Source: Hermatobates lingyangjiaoensis (Eukaryota; Arthropoda; Insecta; Hemiptera; Hermatobatidae). From it: DNA of 64,000 nucleotides. The translations under genes and the position numbers were made by a program. Positions 1-13,666 of the stretch are shown here, in pieces. The first letter of the stretch is position 1, and each line of letters opens with the position of its first letter. The stretch is taken from assembly GCA_026182355.1 (NCBI GenBank), contig JAPFBL010000035.1, positions 744,001 to 808,000 of the forward strand. The letters run 5' to 3'. The notes under the pieces are model-generated. The model was given only the letters and a program-made list of their open reading frames with translations. It did no database searches and was not told the DNA's origin.

Positions 1-1369
1 TTCTGCCTTGGCTTGACATCTTCATTATTAAGCTTCCATATGAATGTCGAAACACGGTAACCTCCTGTTATTTATCGGGGGTAAATTTCATTTATCGCCG
101 TCCTATTTTTGAGAGCTCCTAGAATAAAAAATTGATCAAAGTGGTAGACCGGCCATCAAGTATGAGATAATAAATATGTTCTTAATTGAAACCTGATCCT
201 TGAATTCTCCTGGTTTTAATTTAATCAGATAATATAATCATTTAAATTGTTGCTTACAGTAGCCCTCTTCATCCAACTCTTTTCTAAATTACTTTTTTCG
301 AGTCGTTTCTTTTTTCCTTCTTCTTTGTGTTCCATTTTGTTATCATCACACTGGCAGTACTAAACATCTCGTGTAATGATACAACAATTTCCTTGTTTAC
401 TCAATAATTTTCCTAAACAATATTCTACACCAAAATTGTAGATAAACATTAGTCATAGTTTTTTATTTTTGAATTTAACTCTAAACATACACGGTAGTAG
501 GAAGATGACATACTAATGTAAGCTGAAAAATGTTCAGCTGCTTAGAAAAAAAAACTTAACTTCTAACTTTAGGTGACATGTAAAAAGTACTGAAATATAG
601 CGCTCAACCATCTAATTTTTTTATTACACTAACTGCTAATTTAAAATATCTTTCGGAGAAAAAAGTGGATAAGACAAGTGGGGAAATTTTTTCAATTTGT
701 TTCACAGTCAGGGTCTTTTGATTGTGTTCTACTATTTGAGAGGAAACAACATATTATTTCTGCACTAATTATCTTTGACCGTTAAAAGACAAAAAAAAAT
801 GTGGAATTAAATGAGATGATGGTTGAAACATGTTGGGCAAACTAGCTGAAGTAGAAATGAGGAGATAAGATCTGAGAACCCTATGGTTTATAGAGAGATC
901 TCGAAATGAGTAGGAGGCATGTTAATGGGGTGCAGAGCAAGACTGTTAACTGTACTGGTAACTAGGGCAGTGATCACTGCCAGGTGGCTTATTTCCCCCA
1001 GTGCAGTATTACAGACGGCGAAGCATGCCCAAATCCACTCATTGCAATCTAGACCTCAATCTAACCAATCTTCAATTAATCCAGAGTTGCAATACTCCGA
1101 AGAATGTATTCGTGACAAATTATTGATCCATTACTTTTGAAAGTGTGAAAGACAAAGCTGAATTCCTTTCGTGTCAAGTACCAAATCGACAATTCAAGCT
1201 GGCAAAGTAAACCACCTAATATATCTCCGTACTGGTAGAGAAGAATATCCCTTCCTTCCACTCACTCTTAATTCTTCGTTATTTCCTTTATATATTTCCT
1301 TTCATCCTTTTGACCCTATATTCTTTTTTCATTATTATTAATCAACTTCCCTCTTTCCATCCATCTTCT

Positions 1370-1372
<3 letters not shown>
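1..1372. other. AT-rich non-coding stretch
   Basis: I see no gene, RNA or recognisable element here. A 73-codon open frame at 919-1140 has no domain, no splice context and ordinary composition, so I do not call it. Confidence 0.5.

Positions 1373-1403
<31 letters not shown>
1373..1403. repeat. (TA)n microsatellite
   Basis: An uninterrupted TA dinucleotide run. It directly abuts a terminal-repeat fragment at 1,419-1,490, an arrangement also seen beside PLE-type repeats at 25.5, 27.4, 46.3 and 47.0 kb. Confidence 0.9.
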
Positions 1404-1406
<3 letters not shown>

Positions 1407-1418
1407 CTTAATAAATAG

Positions 1419-1490
1419 AAAGACGATCCAAAGTGGACACAATACGAGTTCAAAGACGAAGAAGAGTAACAAACAGAGTAAAGAAACACA
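1419..1490 (+). repeat. Dispersed repeat fragment, family shared with 58.3 kb
   Basis: This segment closely matches 58,279-58,350. Both begin AGACGATCCAAA.TGGACAC, continue AATAC..GTTCAAA and then an AG.GTAACA.ACAG.GTAAA tract. The 58-kb copy is one arm of a fold-back element with a hammerhead-like CTGAAGA motif, so this is probably an isolated arm of the same PLE-type terminal repeat. Confidence 0.6.
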
Positions 1491-1568
1491 TTTGTAAATG
1501 AGATACACTGAAAGGCCTCAGAGCATTTATTTCTATTGTTTTCCTTTTTTCATTATGGTTTAAACTTC

Positions 1569-1590
1569 ATATATATATATATATATATAT
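1569..1590. repeat. (TA)n microsatellite
   Basis: A pure TA run, followed by a short GTGTGTG tract. Confidence 0.85.
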
Positions 1591-4500
1591 CATATGAGTG
1601 TGTGTGATAGTATAAGTGTATTGATGAATGTGTATGTATGCATACTAATTTAGTTATTGCACTTTAAACACTATGGATGTTCAAAGACTATTGTTAAACG
1701 AAAGCTTTCCTCTAATATGCTTATATTAGAATATGCTTTTCAAGCTTTTGACTAAGGTTTTTTCATCTTCAGGCCTTCGTATTTAATTTCATTCTAGGTC
1801 TTTGTATATTTTCACGTACGTCATCCCAAAAACATTCTGTTGATTTGGGGTTTTCATAGCAATTTTTATACCAGAATTTCTTTCTAAGAAATTAAAGGTT
1901 TTTTTAATTTTTTTGGACAGATGTTATACAAATGGAAACAATGCATGAATAGTATTCAACTCATTTTTGTATTAGTTAGTTATTATTATAAAAATCGAAT
2001 AAAATATTTTTTGAACGTTCCTATGGGAAAATATACAAAGATTTGGAATCAAATTTAGTTTTAAACCCCAAGGAGTAATATGTATAAAAAAAGAGTAATT
2101 TTGTAATTATTAAAAAATTATTAAATTCTATAAGTTTATTGGTAGCATTTTTATAAAAAATTAAATACGAATTGTCTATCAAAATGAATATGAACCCTTA
2201 TTTAATAAACATCAGTTATTAATTTCTATAGCCGTTTTGTTTGATGGGGTTTGATTGAAAAGAATTAAAATAATATTTCTCTTTTGAATTGTTCTGCTGT
2301 TTTATAAAAAAGGGAATCATAAGTTACAAGAAATTTTATTAGTTTATTATAATAATAATAATTCACAAGGTCTTAGGTCCCCCCCCCCCCCCCCACACAC
2401 AACACACATGAGGATAATCTTAGACAAATAATGTTGAAAGCCTATACCAACAGCAATTTTCGTTATGAAGTTTAGATGTCGCCTTACGGTGAAATTTTTT
2501 AATAACTTAAATTAAGGTTTCATTGTCAATATAAGGTAGTGCTTTAGGAATACATATAATTTGTATTATACGTTATGACCACATGGACGGCTGAAATATA
2601 TCGTTTGCCACTATAGCTTTAGGGACTAATTCCTTTGATTACATTTATTCCTGGAAAATTTCTTTTTTATTATGCATTTGCTTTAGTTTCGCAAGGATGA
2701 CTTTGTGAGTGGATATCACAAATTTTACATTCTTCAATTACTGGAGTAGGAATTTTATAAGTTTTCCTAACATTGTACAGTCTTAGCCTTAATAAATTTA
2801 TATTATGCTCCAAAGAACTTCAAAAAACTGTGTGCCCCAAATTTTCTAACCAGATAAATAAATTTGGGGAAATTATGTAAAACATTAATTATGGTTATTA
2901 AGAACAAGCGCTTTTGTTCTTACTTAAGATCACACTTAAGCTCCATAATAAACAATGTTGTTGTTATAGGCGTTGAACCTCGCTCCTTTTCTAGGGAAGT
3001 ATTTCAATCATTGTGAAGCTGCTTTACTGGGTTCATTCATCATCTGGGGTTCTTAAGTTTGCCTGACTCATGTTTATGAGGTTAAGGATTTATGACAACT
3101 ATCTGACATTGCACAAACTCGGACAAAGACGAGGACATAATATTCTGTGCTACGTATGCAAAATCTACAGACATCCTACGTTTAGTCTTACAGTCTTCAG
3201 TACTAAAGATGACCCCGATTCCTGTTAGACTTCCTCTTAGAGTTTACTTGTAACAAAATTTTGCAGACAAACCGACAAACAAAAATTTTTTTAAGGGTGT
3301 ATTCGGTTTCTCTAATGTATGAAACGTAAAGATAACTTGAAATGAGTAATTTCTAAGCAATGTACTAACAAAACATTCTTTTATTTATATAGATGTTCTA
3401 CAAAATTTATTTGTTTTTAAACCACCTGTCCTGCCTCTTTCAATATAGTACAGGTCTCATAAATCTATTAAACTATACAATGTCTTGAGGGACATTAGGA
3501 GTGTTTTATACTCGTACTTAACACTTATGGAAGTAAGTACCATATACGAGTACTTATTATGCACACCACTGTTGGTTATAAACAGTATTTATAGATTTAA
3601 TGAAACAAACATTTTGCTAATTATAAACAAAATGAAATCAACAGTTGTAGTTTTTAAAAAGCATGTAGAACATTAGTAATTGGAGATCTGTACACATTTT
3701 TCTTTGTTATGACTCATTTAGATAATTTGGTTTTATCAAGAACACCTGTTGGTAAATTGCTTATTATTCCGCTAAATACCCTACTCTCTTTCCTCCTCTC
3801 CCATACATATTCCTAATATTCAAGTCAGTCGTATTATTATCGAACAATATTTTTGTTTACATAGTATTCTTGTAAAATTTAGAAGTAAAATAAACCAAAT
3901 ATTCCTTCATAATATTTATTAAAATTGGTCTACAACCACGGTGTTTTGGTGATTTTTGAGCATATTTCTCTGATAAAAAAAAGGTTTCTCATATTTTGAA
4001 CCTTTAGATGTAAAATATCTTTCTAAAAATTGTTTTGGTAAAGAAAACTAGCCACTACCTCCCTTCTAAATAGTATGTACTTTTACTGTAAGTTTATGAG
4101 TCAGGAAGTTATTAACGTTTTCTTAACTGCGAAAGAGTTCGAATTTATTCATTATTACTATATCAATTTAAAAAATGAAAATAAGTCTTCACTTGTTGGG
4201 ATAGAAACAGAATTACAAGTGTATAAACAAGAAAGAAACTGTCTACGCGGTTAACTAGTCAAATTACACAGAAAGAAACAATCAGTCTCTGCTTGACTGC
4301 CTTCGGGGCTCTTCTACCTGATGAAAATAAAATTGTTGAAATAGCCAAGTGAGGTCTTTTTATGTGTTTATTTCTGTTTAATTTGAAAACACTTATAACA
4401 CATATAACATATAACACTTATTAAATAAAAATACACACTTCCAGAAACAGTGCATCCGTATCATTGAAATGAAGTTCTATGAAACATACATTAGATTAAT

Positions 4501-5428
4501 ATCTTGTACATATCTAAATTTTTTAAGATCTGAATCTCCGAGTTGTTAAAAATATATTACTTTTATCAAAACAATACATTGGTTCCGTTGATCACTCTTT
4601 TTTCTAGATTTATTGTGTGCTAAACGGAGTTGTTTTTGTTTGTATGTTGTACTCTAACACTTCTAGTCTAATGGGTATAGAGTGATGTTGGTCAATGAGT
4701 TTACTTATTTGATAAGGAACTTTTCAACATTTTTCCTTTCTACTTATATCTTCTTCACATTTTTCAGTTCAATTTCTTTACATCAACAGCACTGCTACTT
4801 GAGCTAGATCTGCGTTCTTTTAAAGAATTAAATGGAAATAAAATAAATTTATATTTAACTAAGTTTAAGCAGGTTTAAAGCGTGTGAATAGACAAATGGA
4901 CAAAGACGAAACTTTGCACTTACAAAAGAGACGTAGTTTCGGTTGATAAGCTTAAGTAACGGAGATTGTAAGGAAATCAACTAAAAAACCGGGAACGGAG
5001 AATAGATAGAAGCTGGTACTCTAAAGCGGCTTCTTTCAGTGTCCTAAACCGTGAGACATGATGGGTTCCTTCTATGGAAACGACTGCTCTCAGTCTTGAA
5101 CCTTCTCTCTCAGCTTGTAACCCGATCTCCTTCAAGTGTCAGCCTCACTAACCCTTTAATCGTCTCATAACTTGGCTAACACATCACTTTGTAGTTAAAT
5201 TCTTAAACATTAATTTATTTAATTAAATTGTTTTTATTACTAACTAAATAAAAAGTTTACATAAAAAAGAAATCAACCGACTAGCGATGATCTATAGTCA
5301 TATGCATACCATTGGTAGTTATAATCAGTGATGATGGATTAGGCAATCACATTTCGAATATGGGAAAAGAAGATTTCCTCTTTGGTTTCTTCTTTCTTTT
5401 TTTTCATTGATTTATATGACGAATAAAT
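1591..5428. other. AT-rich non-coding stretch with minor repeats
   Basis: No coding exon was recognised. The stretch includes a C run followed by CACACA at 2,379-2,407. A segment at about 4,290-4,400 belongs to a repeat family also present near 44.3 and 46.65 kb, recognisable by CTGATGA, then TTGAAATAG and AAGTGAGGTCT. A mildly GC-richer patch at 4,980-5,160 has stops in the frames I checked. Confidence 0.45.
4290..4400 (+). repeat. Hammerhead-like terminal-repeat relic
   Basis: CTACCTGATGA is followed after a short spacer by TTGAAATAG and AAGTGAGGTCT. The same order of blocks occurs at 44,326-44,400 and 46,640-46,735, which defines a dispersed family. The segment between the two core blocks here does not form a convincing stem II, so this copy looks decayed. 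Confidence 0.4.
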
Positions 5429-5460
5429 CAATGAAATCAAATTCAAATTTGATTTCATTG
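5429..5460. repeat. Perfect 15-bp inverted repeat
   Basis: CAATGAAATCAAATT is followed by a 2-nt spacer and its exact reverse complement. It lies about 95 bp before the 32-bp minisatellite. A cruciform or hairpin is possible; there is no evidence of function. Confidence 0.85.
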
Positions 5461-5553
5461 GACGTGATTGTAACTAGGATGAGTGAGATCATTTTTGTGG
5501 CCGATTGCATTCTCGGTAATGGTTACAACCACTGTCTTGGAGGGCACATAACG

Positions 5554-6230
5554 CGAAGTGAAGTGAAGTGAGGAGTGAAGCATATAAGAGTGAAGTGAAG
5601 TGAGGAGTGAAGCATATAAGAGTGAAGTGAAGTTAGGAGTGAAGCATATAAGAGTGAAGTGAAGTGAAGAGTGAAGCATATAAGAGTGAAGTGAAGTGAG
5701 GAGTGAAGCATATAAGAATGAAGTGAAGTGAGGGGTGAAGTAAAGTGAGGAGTGAAGCATATAAGAGTGAAGTGAAGTGAGGAGTGAAGCATATAAGAAT
5801 GAAGAGAAGTGAGGAGTGAAGTGAGGAGTGAAGCATATAAGAGTGAAGTGAAGTGAGGAATGAAGCATATAAGAGTGAAGTGAAGTGAAGAGTGAAGCAT
5901 ATAAGAGTGAAGTGAAGTGAGGAATGAAGCATATAAGAGTGAAGTGAAGTGAGGAGTGAAACATATAAGAATGAAGAGAAGTGAGCAGTGAAGCATATAA
6001 GAGTAAAGTGAAGTGAGGAATGAAGCATATAAGAGTGAAGTGAAGTGAGGAGTGAAGCATATAAGAATGAAGTGAAGTGAGGAGTGAAGCATATAAGAGT
6101 GAAGTGAAGCATATAAGAGTAAAGTGAAATGAAGATTGAAGTGAAGTGAGGAGTGAAGCATATAAGAGTGAAGTGAATTGAGGAGTGAAGCATATAAGAG
6201 TGAAGTGAAGTGAGGAGTGAAGCATGTAAG
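5554..6230 (+). repeat. 32-bp minisatellite, about 21 units
   Basis: The unit contains GTGAAGTGAAGTGAGGAGTG and AGCATATAAGA. CATATAAG recurs at 5,581 and 5,613, giving a 32-bp period. A few units are shortened or lengthened, for example near 5,720-5,760, 5,810-5,830 and 6,105-6,150. The plus strand is strongly purine-rich and nearly lacks C. Because 32 is not a multiple of three and the unit has no minus-strand stop in any register, three long open frames overlap across it. They repeat every 32 residues as variants of HSSLHFTLICFTPHFTSL. I treat those frames as artefacts of the repeat rather than genes. Confidence 0.9.
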
Positions 6231-8059
6231 GACATTGAATAAAAAGTATGATTAAAACACAAAGTAATAACACCGTATATTTTTCACCTGTGATCGACAG
6301 TTTTAGCCAAACCGTACATTTTTTTTTATATAGATTGAGAACTTGTCCCGTTCTCTGAGAGGACTTACGCAGCTGTACGATATCAGGCACTAGTCACTAA
6401 TCCAGATAAAGTTGAATGAGACAATACTTAGGATGTAGAATTAATACGGTGAATTAGTTTATCGATAGCTAAATGAATGATAATAAATAATCCAAACTTT
6501 CTATGGTTAGAAAAGAACTGAAAGCATAAGTAAAAGTAAGAAATAAATATAAGCTTGGTCGAGGACAGCATATTTTTCACTCTATAGTTTCATGGTTGAC
6601 AACCTTTGCACGCGAGAACATTTTGCATTATATTTTAAAGAGATTGCTAACTCAATTTTAATCCAACCATTATTAAATAGTAAAAAAAAAATGATTTCAG
6701 TAATAACTCAGTTTCTAGGCAGTTTTTCAAAGAATGGGTAGAATATGGGCTTGAAAACAAAATGTGAATATATTGAAGTGTAGCGCTTATGTTGCCTGCA
6801 CTTCTTAACTTGAAAGATTCCATATAACAATAGCATTTCAAACCTAAGTGGTTGAAAATTAATAAGTACGCTAGAAAAGTAAATTTCCAAATTTCGTATG
6901 CGTATAGAAATATTGTAATTCATACAAAATGTTTGATTAATATTTTTCTTGAGTTATTAGTTTATTATTATGTGTTATACAATATTTATAAACCGATATA
7001 GCTGAAATATTAGAATGGTATACAAAAAATACGTAAAAAAATATAACCATGGAGACTATTTTAGGGCTCCAGTCAACCTGACCGCTGTTCTGTATCCACA
7101 TTTATTGCATTAAGAGAGTTTATAATATGTGTGATGTTTCAGTTTTAAGATAGTTAAATAAGTTTAGATAGTTTACTAACTACAACTAATTTTTTTTCAC
7201 CCATTCTTATTAATTTATTAGATCAGAATTGATAATGTTGAATTCAATTATGCTATTGTTGAAATTGAAACCTGTTTAATAATAGTAAGAGTTAAAATGA
7301 AGTATTAAATGCTATGAATGAATACTAAAGAAAATCCTTTGAAACGATTTTATGTAAGCAGTTTATCAAGTTATTATTTTAACATGGATTTATTGAAAAA
7401 TATTTGTAATACTATTGTAATATGGAATCTTTCAAGTTAAGAAGTATAGTCAAGACTAAGAGCGTACATCTCTGAAACCATTTTTTAATCATTGATTATC
7501 TTTCATTTTATTATAAATTTCATAACTTACGCTGATAGCACTGAATAAGCTAATCAATAAAAGATAAAGAGCGTCTTATAGATTGGCTTTTAAATGCTAA
7601 AGGAATTTTTTAGGTTCAATAGAAAATTGGACAAGCTCTGATCACTTTCTTGAGAAAATAAATGGGAGGTAACGAACAAATATAAGCCTATTAAGGTTAT
7701 TAAGGGTCTAATTTTCAGAGGTATTTCTTAAATAGGCATATGAAATATGGAGATTTCAAAAAATTTGAACGTTCTTAAACGTTGATAAAAAGTGCATGGA
7801 TTGTTATAAAAATATGAGTTTCGCACATGTAATGCACTTAAATAAACGTACATGCCACAAGACCCGGCTTTTGTAGTGTAAGAATATGGCTATCAGGGGC
7901 TACCTCTAGAATCCTGGGAGAAGTTCGAGAACAAACAAACAGACCATATCACTGTATTATAATAGATAACGGTAAATATAAATATAGAATAATGTAAAAA
8001 GTGAATAGATATAAGAATGAGTTGTGATCCTTATTTAAATGGATTGTTTGTGGACTGAA
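6231..8059. other. AT-rich non-coding stretch
   Basis: No gene or named element was seen. Short open frames at 6,647-6,923 (minus) have no recognisable motif. Confidence 0.5.
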
Positions 8060-8270
8060 AGGTTATGCAGTCCGTTCTGCACTGCACTCGAGAGAACTGG
8101 GTCAGGGGATTTGATGAGGGAATGACGGAAGCCGCGCTACAGGTAATGAGAGAGGAGCGCCGCACAAAGGGGTCAGGTGGTTCCATTCACGAGCCACTCG
8201 CCGGCCACTCACACCCCTGCGATCTTGTCTTTATCTACCCGCCTAGCGCCTCTCCACTCTGACGCTACCG
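8060..8270. other. GC-rich island with candidate splice donor
   Basis: This patch is clearly richer in GC and CpG than its surroundings, with runs such as GCCGCGCTACAG and CTCGCCGGCC. On the plus strand CTACAG|GTAATGAG resembles a 5' splice site, and a 65-codon frame (8,065-8,262) spans the island. I recognise no domain on either strand. It could be an untranslated first exon, a promoter or a diverged mobile-element piece. Confidence 0.3.
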
Positions 8271-9000
8271 TCTTTCATCATCATACTTTCAAATCATCTC
8301 AAAGTATTTCTAAATACCTACATTAACTTTTCTTTTATGCCAAGGTAATTTGTAAGTGATAATAGAAAAACAACAATGAATAACAGAACAGGACAGTTCT
8401 GAAAAAATATATCCTTTCAGAATATAACAGATTAAAAAAGATTATTAAATGTATAAAATTACTGACTTGATGTGTATCAATAAAATTGTTAATAGGTATT
8501 ATAATAGGTATGTTATAGTTTTGAAAGATTTTTTTTTTAAACAACTTATAATATTATAAGATTACTACAGTAGAATTTATTAAAATAATAAATCATAAAG
8601 AAATGACAAATGAGTTACCGTAAACTCTAAAATCGGGCATTCTATACAATGCCAAATTAAAAAACGGGTAAAGTATAAAATTCGTCTCCGATGCGTTTCT
8701 AAAATTACGTGACAAGGCATGTGACTTTCAACGCCGCCTCAAACTTATAATTTATCAGTTGCACTTTGCGGTTTGTACGGAGGTGTCAAATTACGCAAAT
8801 TGACTTAAATGTGTTGAAAAAAATACATTTAATTATCCTCCCCATGAAAAGGGAGGAACAAGATGTAGTTATTAATTGCAGAACTAGAAGTAAATTCTAC
8901 TTCTCCTAAGATTTTTTTTTTAATAATGTTCTTTTTATATGTACGTGTACGCATAAAAAATGTAATTAATACTTGTGCATCCTTTTCTGTTGTTTGTATA
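8271..9000. other. AT-rich non-coding stretch
   Basis: Nothing recognisable was seen. Confidence 0.45.
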
Positions 9001-9400
9001 TTTAATGTTGGTGTTCCTGAGAAGCTTGTTAAGACAGGTCGAGGAGGACTGTTTGTAGATAGGCTGTCGAGAGGTTGAGATAGCTGACAGGCGTGAAGCT
9101 GCCCTAAGCGCTCTCCAGACGGCCCGCTAGACGTGATCAAGGTGGCACAGGCTGTAGCCGCATGCCGGCCGCCTCCCGTCTTGTCACGGTCTGTCTCGTC
9201 TACACTACTTCACGCCACTTTCTATGAACCGCTCACCTCTGCACTACCTTTGGCCGCAATTTTAAACGACTTGCACTGTCAAACTACTGTGAAAATGCTA
9301 TCGTTTAAAAAAAAAATCTCTCAGGGCTCTATTATTACATATATGCCCGTATTATCTGTCCGAAGCTTGTCCCAAAACAGCTGGTGCAGTTAAGCTGATA
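9001..9400. other. GC-rich island with candidate minus-strand donor
   Basis: Composition rises sharply between about 9,020 and 9,250 (GCATGCCGGCCGCCTCCCG). On the minus strand GTGCAGAG|GTGAGCGG, near 9,220, is a good donor-like sequence. Open frames exist on both strands (9,133-9,393 plus; 8,829-9,140 minus) but neither shows a domain. It may be a promoter or untranslated-exon island like those at 8.1, 22.5 and 57.1 kb. Confidence 0.25.
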
Positions 9401-10043
9401 CTGCAAAATCCCTAGTTTCCTTGCCTTTGTGGCCAACAAGCCTCTTGAGACGATGATAAGCTCTTAATGCAATTCCTTCTTTACATCCCTTACTTTGTAA
9501 ATTTCTAGTCAAATCTAGATGATTTAAAGTTATCATATATATTCTACATAATCAGGAATATTTTTAAAATGACCTTAGACCACTTTGATAATCTATAATA
9601 ACTATTAGTGGTAGAAATTTACAGCCTTACAGAGCTATAAAGCTTTAATCAGGCAGAGTCTTCATCTTAGTATGATATATCATGGCCTAAAAATACATTT
9701 TTTTCTTCCTTAAAAGAAAAATAAATAACGTTCTAAGCAAAGAATTTAAAAATATAGTTTTGTATCTTCATGTGAAATAAGAGGAAGCCTTCAATGTAGT
9801 AGTTATCCACTGTCTAGATACATAAAACAACTAGTTGAGAAAACAAATAGGACCCTAATTTTTGATTCCTTGATGAAAAATCAAGGAATGTGTGATCCCA
9901 CATGCTATACTTGGCACCAATATTTTACAACTAGTGAACATATCTAACAATGTTTTGAGTTTAAACTAAAAAAAAAATCCTAATACATTGTAATAATAGG
10001 ATAATAATTGTCAGCTTTTATGAAGAATGAATAACCGTTATAC
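9401..10043. other. AT-rich non-coding stretch
   Basis: Nothing recognisable was seen. Confidence 0.45.
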
Positions 10044-10093
10044 CTGGCATGTGACTGAACCGACTTCTGACGCCGCCCAGCTTCTAGCACGAT
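10044..10093 (-). CDS. Candidate 50-nt internal exon, unassigned
   Basis: On the minus strand a pyrimidine-rich acceptor (CCCCCACATCATCAATTTAG) precedes a 50-nt GC-richer segment, which ends CATGCCAG|GTATAAC. In phase 0 it reads IVLEAGRRQKSVQSHA, with two bases left over. It lies downstream of, and on the same strand as, the ZP-N exon at 17.6-17.9 kb, whose donor is phase 0, so it could continue that gene. I do not recognise the residues as a ZP segment, and the expected next segment (a V-R-W-F-P type strand) is absent. This is a weak candidate. Confidence 0.15.
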
Positions 10094-13000
10094 CTAAATT
10101 GATGATGTGGGGGTTTATTAAACCTCCTACTAGCTGCTGTCTAAATCTATCATGCTTAGATTTATTTCATATTATTCCTTTTATCTTATTTATTTAGCAA
10201 TTTTCTAATTTTAATCCTTTATTATTTTCTCTATCTTTATAAAGTTGTCTAGTCGTCTTTTCAGTTTTATAATTGGTATAAATAAAACGTTTGTTTGATA
10301 ATTAATTTGATTGTTTATTAAAGTATCCTTATTTTTATAATATTATTAATTATATTTTTTCAAGTATTTTGTTATATTATGTATATGTATTTTTTTTTCT
10401 TTGTTTAGTTTTTAGTAGAGTTTAATATTTTTACTTAAATGTGAACAAAAAGAGCATAAACTTGTTATAATAGAAAAATTACGAATATAAAATTATAAAA
10501 GTACCAATAGCTTAATAAACGAACAAATTAACTACTAAAGTAACGATTTATTTAGACCAATAACGAAACTGAAAAGAGGAGACTAGATGACTTTATAATG
10601 ATGGAGAAGCTACAAAATGATTAAAATTAAGAAATATACAAATAAATAAAATAAAAGTCATAATATGTAATAAATCTAGGCATGAGTGATTTAATAGACA
10701 CGGTTAATAGATGTTATGTAAACCCCATTCCTTCGATTTAGATATTGCATAAAGATGGGCAGCTTTTGAAGCCGGTCTATAAACTGTCATGCGAGATAAA
10801 CAGTTATTTAAAGATTGAATATAAGTTGTTTTATATTGCACTCTGTAGTGCAAACAAGATTCATGTATTCAATTTCAATGTTCAACTTTGATACTCAAGG
10901 GGCCCCTGGACTCTCAAGGCCCCACCTCTGTGTGGCTTTGTGACTGAACATGCCAACGGAGCCCATAGATACCACCCAACAAATGTGGTAAAATGGCGAG
11001 GTACTTGACAGTTAGGTCTGAAATATCAATTAATCAAAAAGAACGAAAAGAGTATCTCAGTTAATGCTTGAGTATTTCATAAGTTGGTATTCAAATTCAT
11101 TTAATTAATAATTTATATTCGTGCCACAAAAAGTATAAAATCACCTAATATTTGAACTAAAACATAAAAAATTATTTCTTTTTTTTATAAGATCACTATA
11201 TTATTATTTTTGTAGAAATAGCCTATTATTTTAGACAACTGATATATTTAATAATGATTTAAAAAATAATTAATTTTAAATAGATAATAATAGAGCAATG
11301 AATATTATCAAAAAGTTATACCTGAAATCAGTTACTTAAAAAGAAAAGTTAATGAGATTTTGATTACTGTAAAGGGAAATTTAGCTATAAAAATAGAAGA
11401 TTTGTCCTTTAATAATGTCTCACTTGCAATACTTGTCAGTTTTCTATGCATACAAGCTTATCAACGAATATCAAAAAAATGATGATCTGTGATCTATAAA
11501 AATAAAGATTAAACCAAAGCTTGTGTAAGGATAGAGATGAGGAATAGATGAAAAGGAAAGTAGATGAAAGGTGACTCAAAAAACACAGTCTACTTTAGTC
11601 TAAACAGATCATTCCCACTGACTTTATATTTTTGTAAAATACTATATCTTCAAACATGCAAATATAGATCCAGAATTTGTAATCTTAAATATTAGTTGTG
11701 TGCAATGTAATTAACATCATACGAAGAATGCAGACTCTCTTTCTAGAGCAGTAGAAACCTTTTATAAAATTTGATCTGAATTCGAGAAACTCACCTTAAA
11801 GGGAAAAAATGTTTTTTTTGGCAAATCCTACATAAAACCAATTAAAATGAGAGATAGTTCTCTAGGAACAATGATAAAATTCATTATGGAACTACAAATC
11901 TAAAGTTGATTTTAGAAATCAAGAATGAAGTACAATAGGAAAAAATATATTATCACTGCGCATGTATCTGATGAGCTTGAGTTTCTCAATTTAATAATAT
12001 TAATAACATATATGATTCTTTTGAATTAATGATTTCAAGTTCACTATTACTAATCATAAAGATTTCTCATTAAAAAACAAAATGAAATTATTACACAGAT
12101 CAACGATGATTTTAATAATATATACCATAATATTTAATACTATGCCTATACTTTAGTCACTTCAAAATAAAACCATAACTCAATTTTATTACTTTATTTA
12201 CGTATAATAAACTTAAGTGTAGAGCACTACAGATCTTTTAACTAGTTTTTCACCATGGTTTGTATTGTAGTAAGTGCAACTAACTATTAGTATTATATTA
12301 GTTTGTATAAGAAATTGGTTATATTATAACAGTAGGTGTTATAAAATGGTTAGTATGATGTTAGCTGGTGCCTACATAGCTGACGTGGTGAGTGCCACAT
12401 CACTGCATGAACACAAGGGCATGTCTTCTGGTTATTGTAACTCGCTTGGTGCTGTCACTCGCAGTTGGTCAGACACCTCTATCACAGATGCTTTTATGAG
12501 AATATCTTACTCTAGAGAGTGCAATTACCGCTGAATGTATAATAACGAGAGCCAGTAAGATAGATGTTCAGTAGACACTAAACAAGCAGCCGACTGTCCT
12601 AAGGCTACTGTTAGGTCCATTGTTTGCATAGAATTTCACTGAGCTGTCAAGGAAATGTGAAGAGAACAGGAATCATGTTTAAACTCCACCATGTTTTTCC
12701 CATACTCTTGAAGCTACTGCTCCTTAAATGAAACATTACATTTCACATGTCAAAACTCTTCCCACTGGTAAAGTTATTGTATAACAAGTTTTAATGGAAT
12801 CTTATTAGTAATGAATTACAAACTTTAAACATTGTTTTACAAAATCCTTTTTTCAGATAAAATTAGAATGTAAAAATGTTGAACAAATTATGATAAGCAT
12901 CTACTTGTCTTACATTATAACATCATAATAATTAGAAGTATGATGAATGGATTAATTTAATATTAAAATTTCGTTCGCCAGGATTTAATGAACTGTACAA

Positions 13001-13666
13001 TAAAAGCTTAATTACCGATTTCATTGCTCCCACTTCATTTATGTTGGTCAGACCCAATCCAGAGACATGTCTGTTGCACAACTAGACAAACAATAATTGA
13101 GTCTACCCAGCAGTCTCTCAGTTACAGCCTCCATGATTGACTCCTATTTCGTAATGCGTTATACAGTATGTTCAAGTTACCATACTCGATTACGAAAGGT
13201 TATATTTATCTCCATCTTTAGACAATATCCAGATAAGTCCAAACAATGAATTTCATCAGTCTTGTATTGGTTATTGAGAACTTCATACTCATCTATAAAA
13301 ACATAGTTTTATATTAAGACTATTCATTTTTTTAATAGTTTTTGTTTTATTTTTCTAATTTTTTTAGAAATTGTAGTCATATAAATCATCATCCAAAGTA
13401 CAGTATATAATTTAGATTACTTATAGAGCAGCAGAAGGGACTAAGATTTTTCAATGGAAACAAGTTTTCATCTTTATCAGTTTGAGTGTTTGTAACTCTG
13501 GCGAAGTTCAGTTGTTTTGTTTGAAAGATTTTGAGCCCATTTCTGAATTTTGACTGTGCAAGTGTATATATATAGCATATTCATGAAGATTTTGATTTCG
13601 TATTGAATTATTTCAGTTGTTTAATGACAATTATTTGTATATATCTATTTCTGATTTAATAAAAAT
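10094..13666. other. Mostly AT-rich non-coding stretch
   Basis: Two patches of higher GC stand out: 10,895-11,000 (GGGGCCCCTGG) and 12,340-12,600, where a plus-strand frame of 86 codons (12,274-12,534) has no recognisable domain. Otherwise I see nothing. Confidence 0.4.

Noticed and set aside
919..1140. 73-codon plus-strand frame
   Set aside because: No domain, no splice context, and no homology that I can recognise.
5455..6390. Three long overlapping minus-strand open frames (about 209-311 codons)
   Set aside because: They are a by-product of the 32-bp minisatellite, whose unit lacks minus-strand stops in every register. No non-repeat coding sequence supports them.
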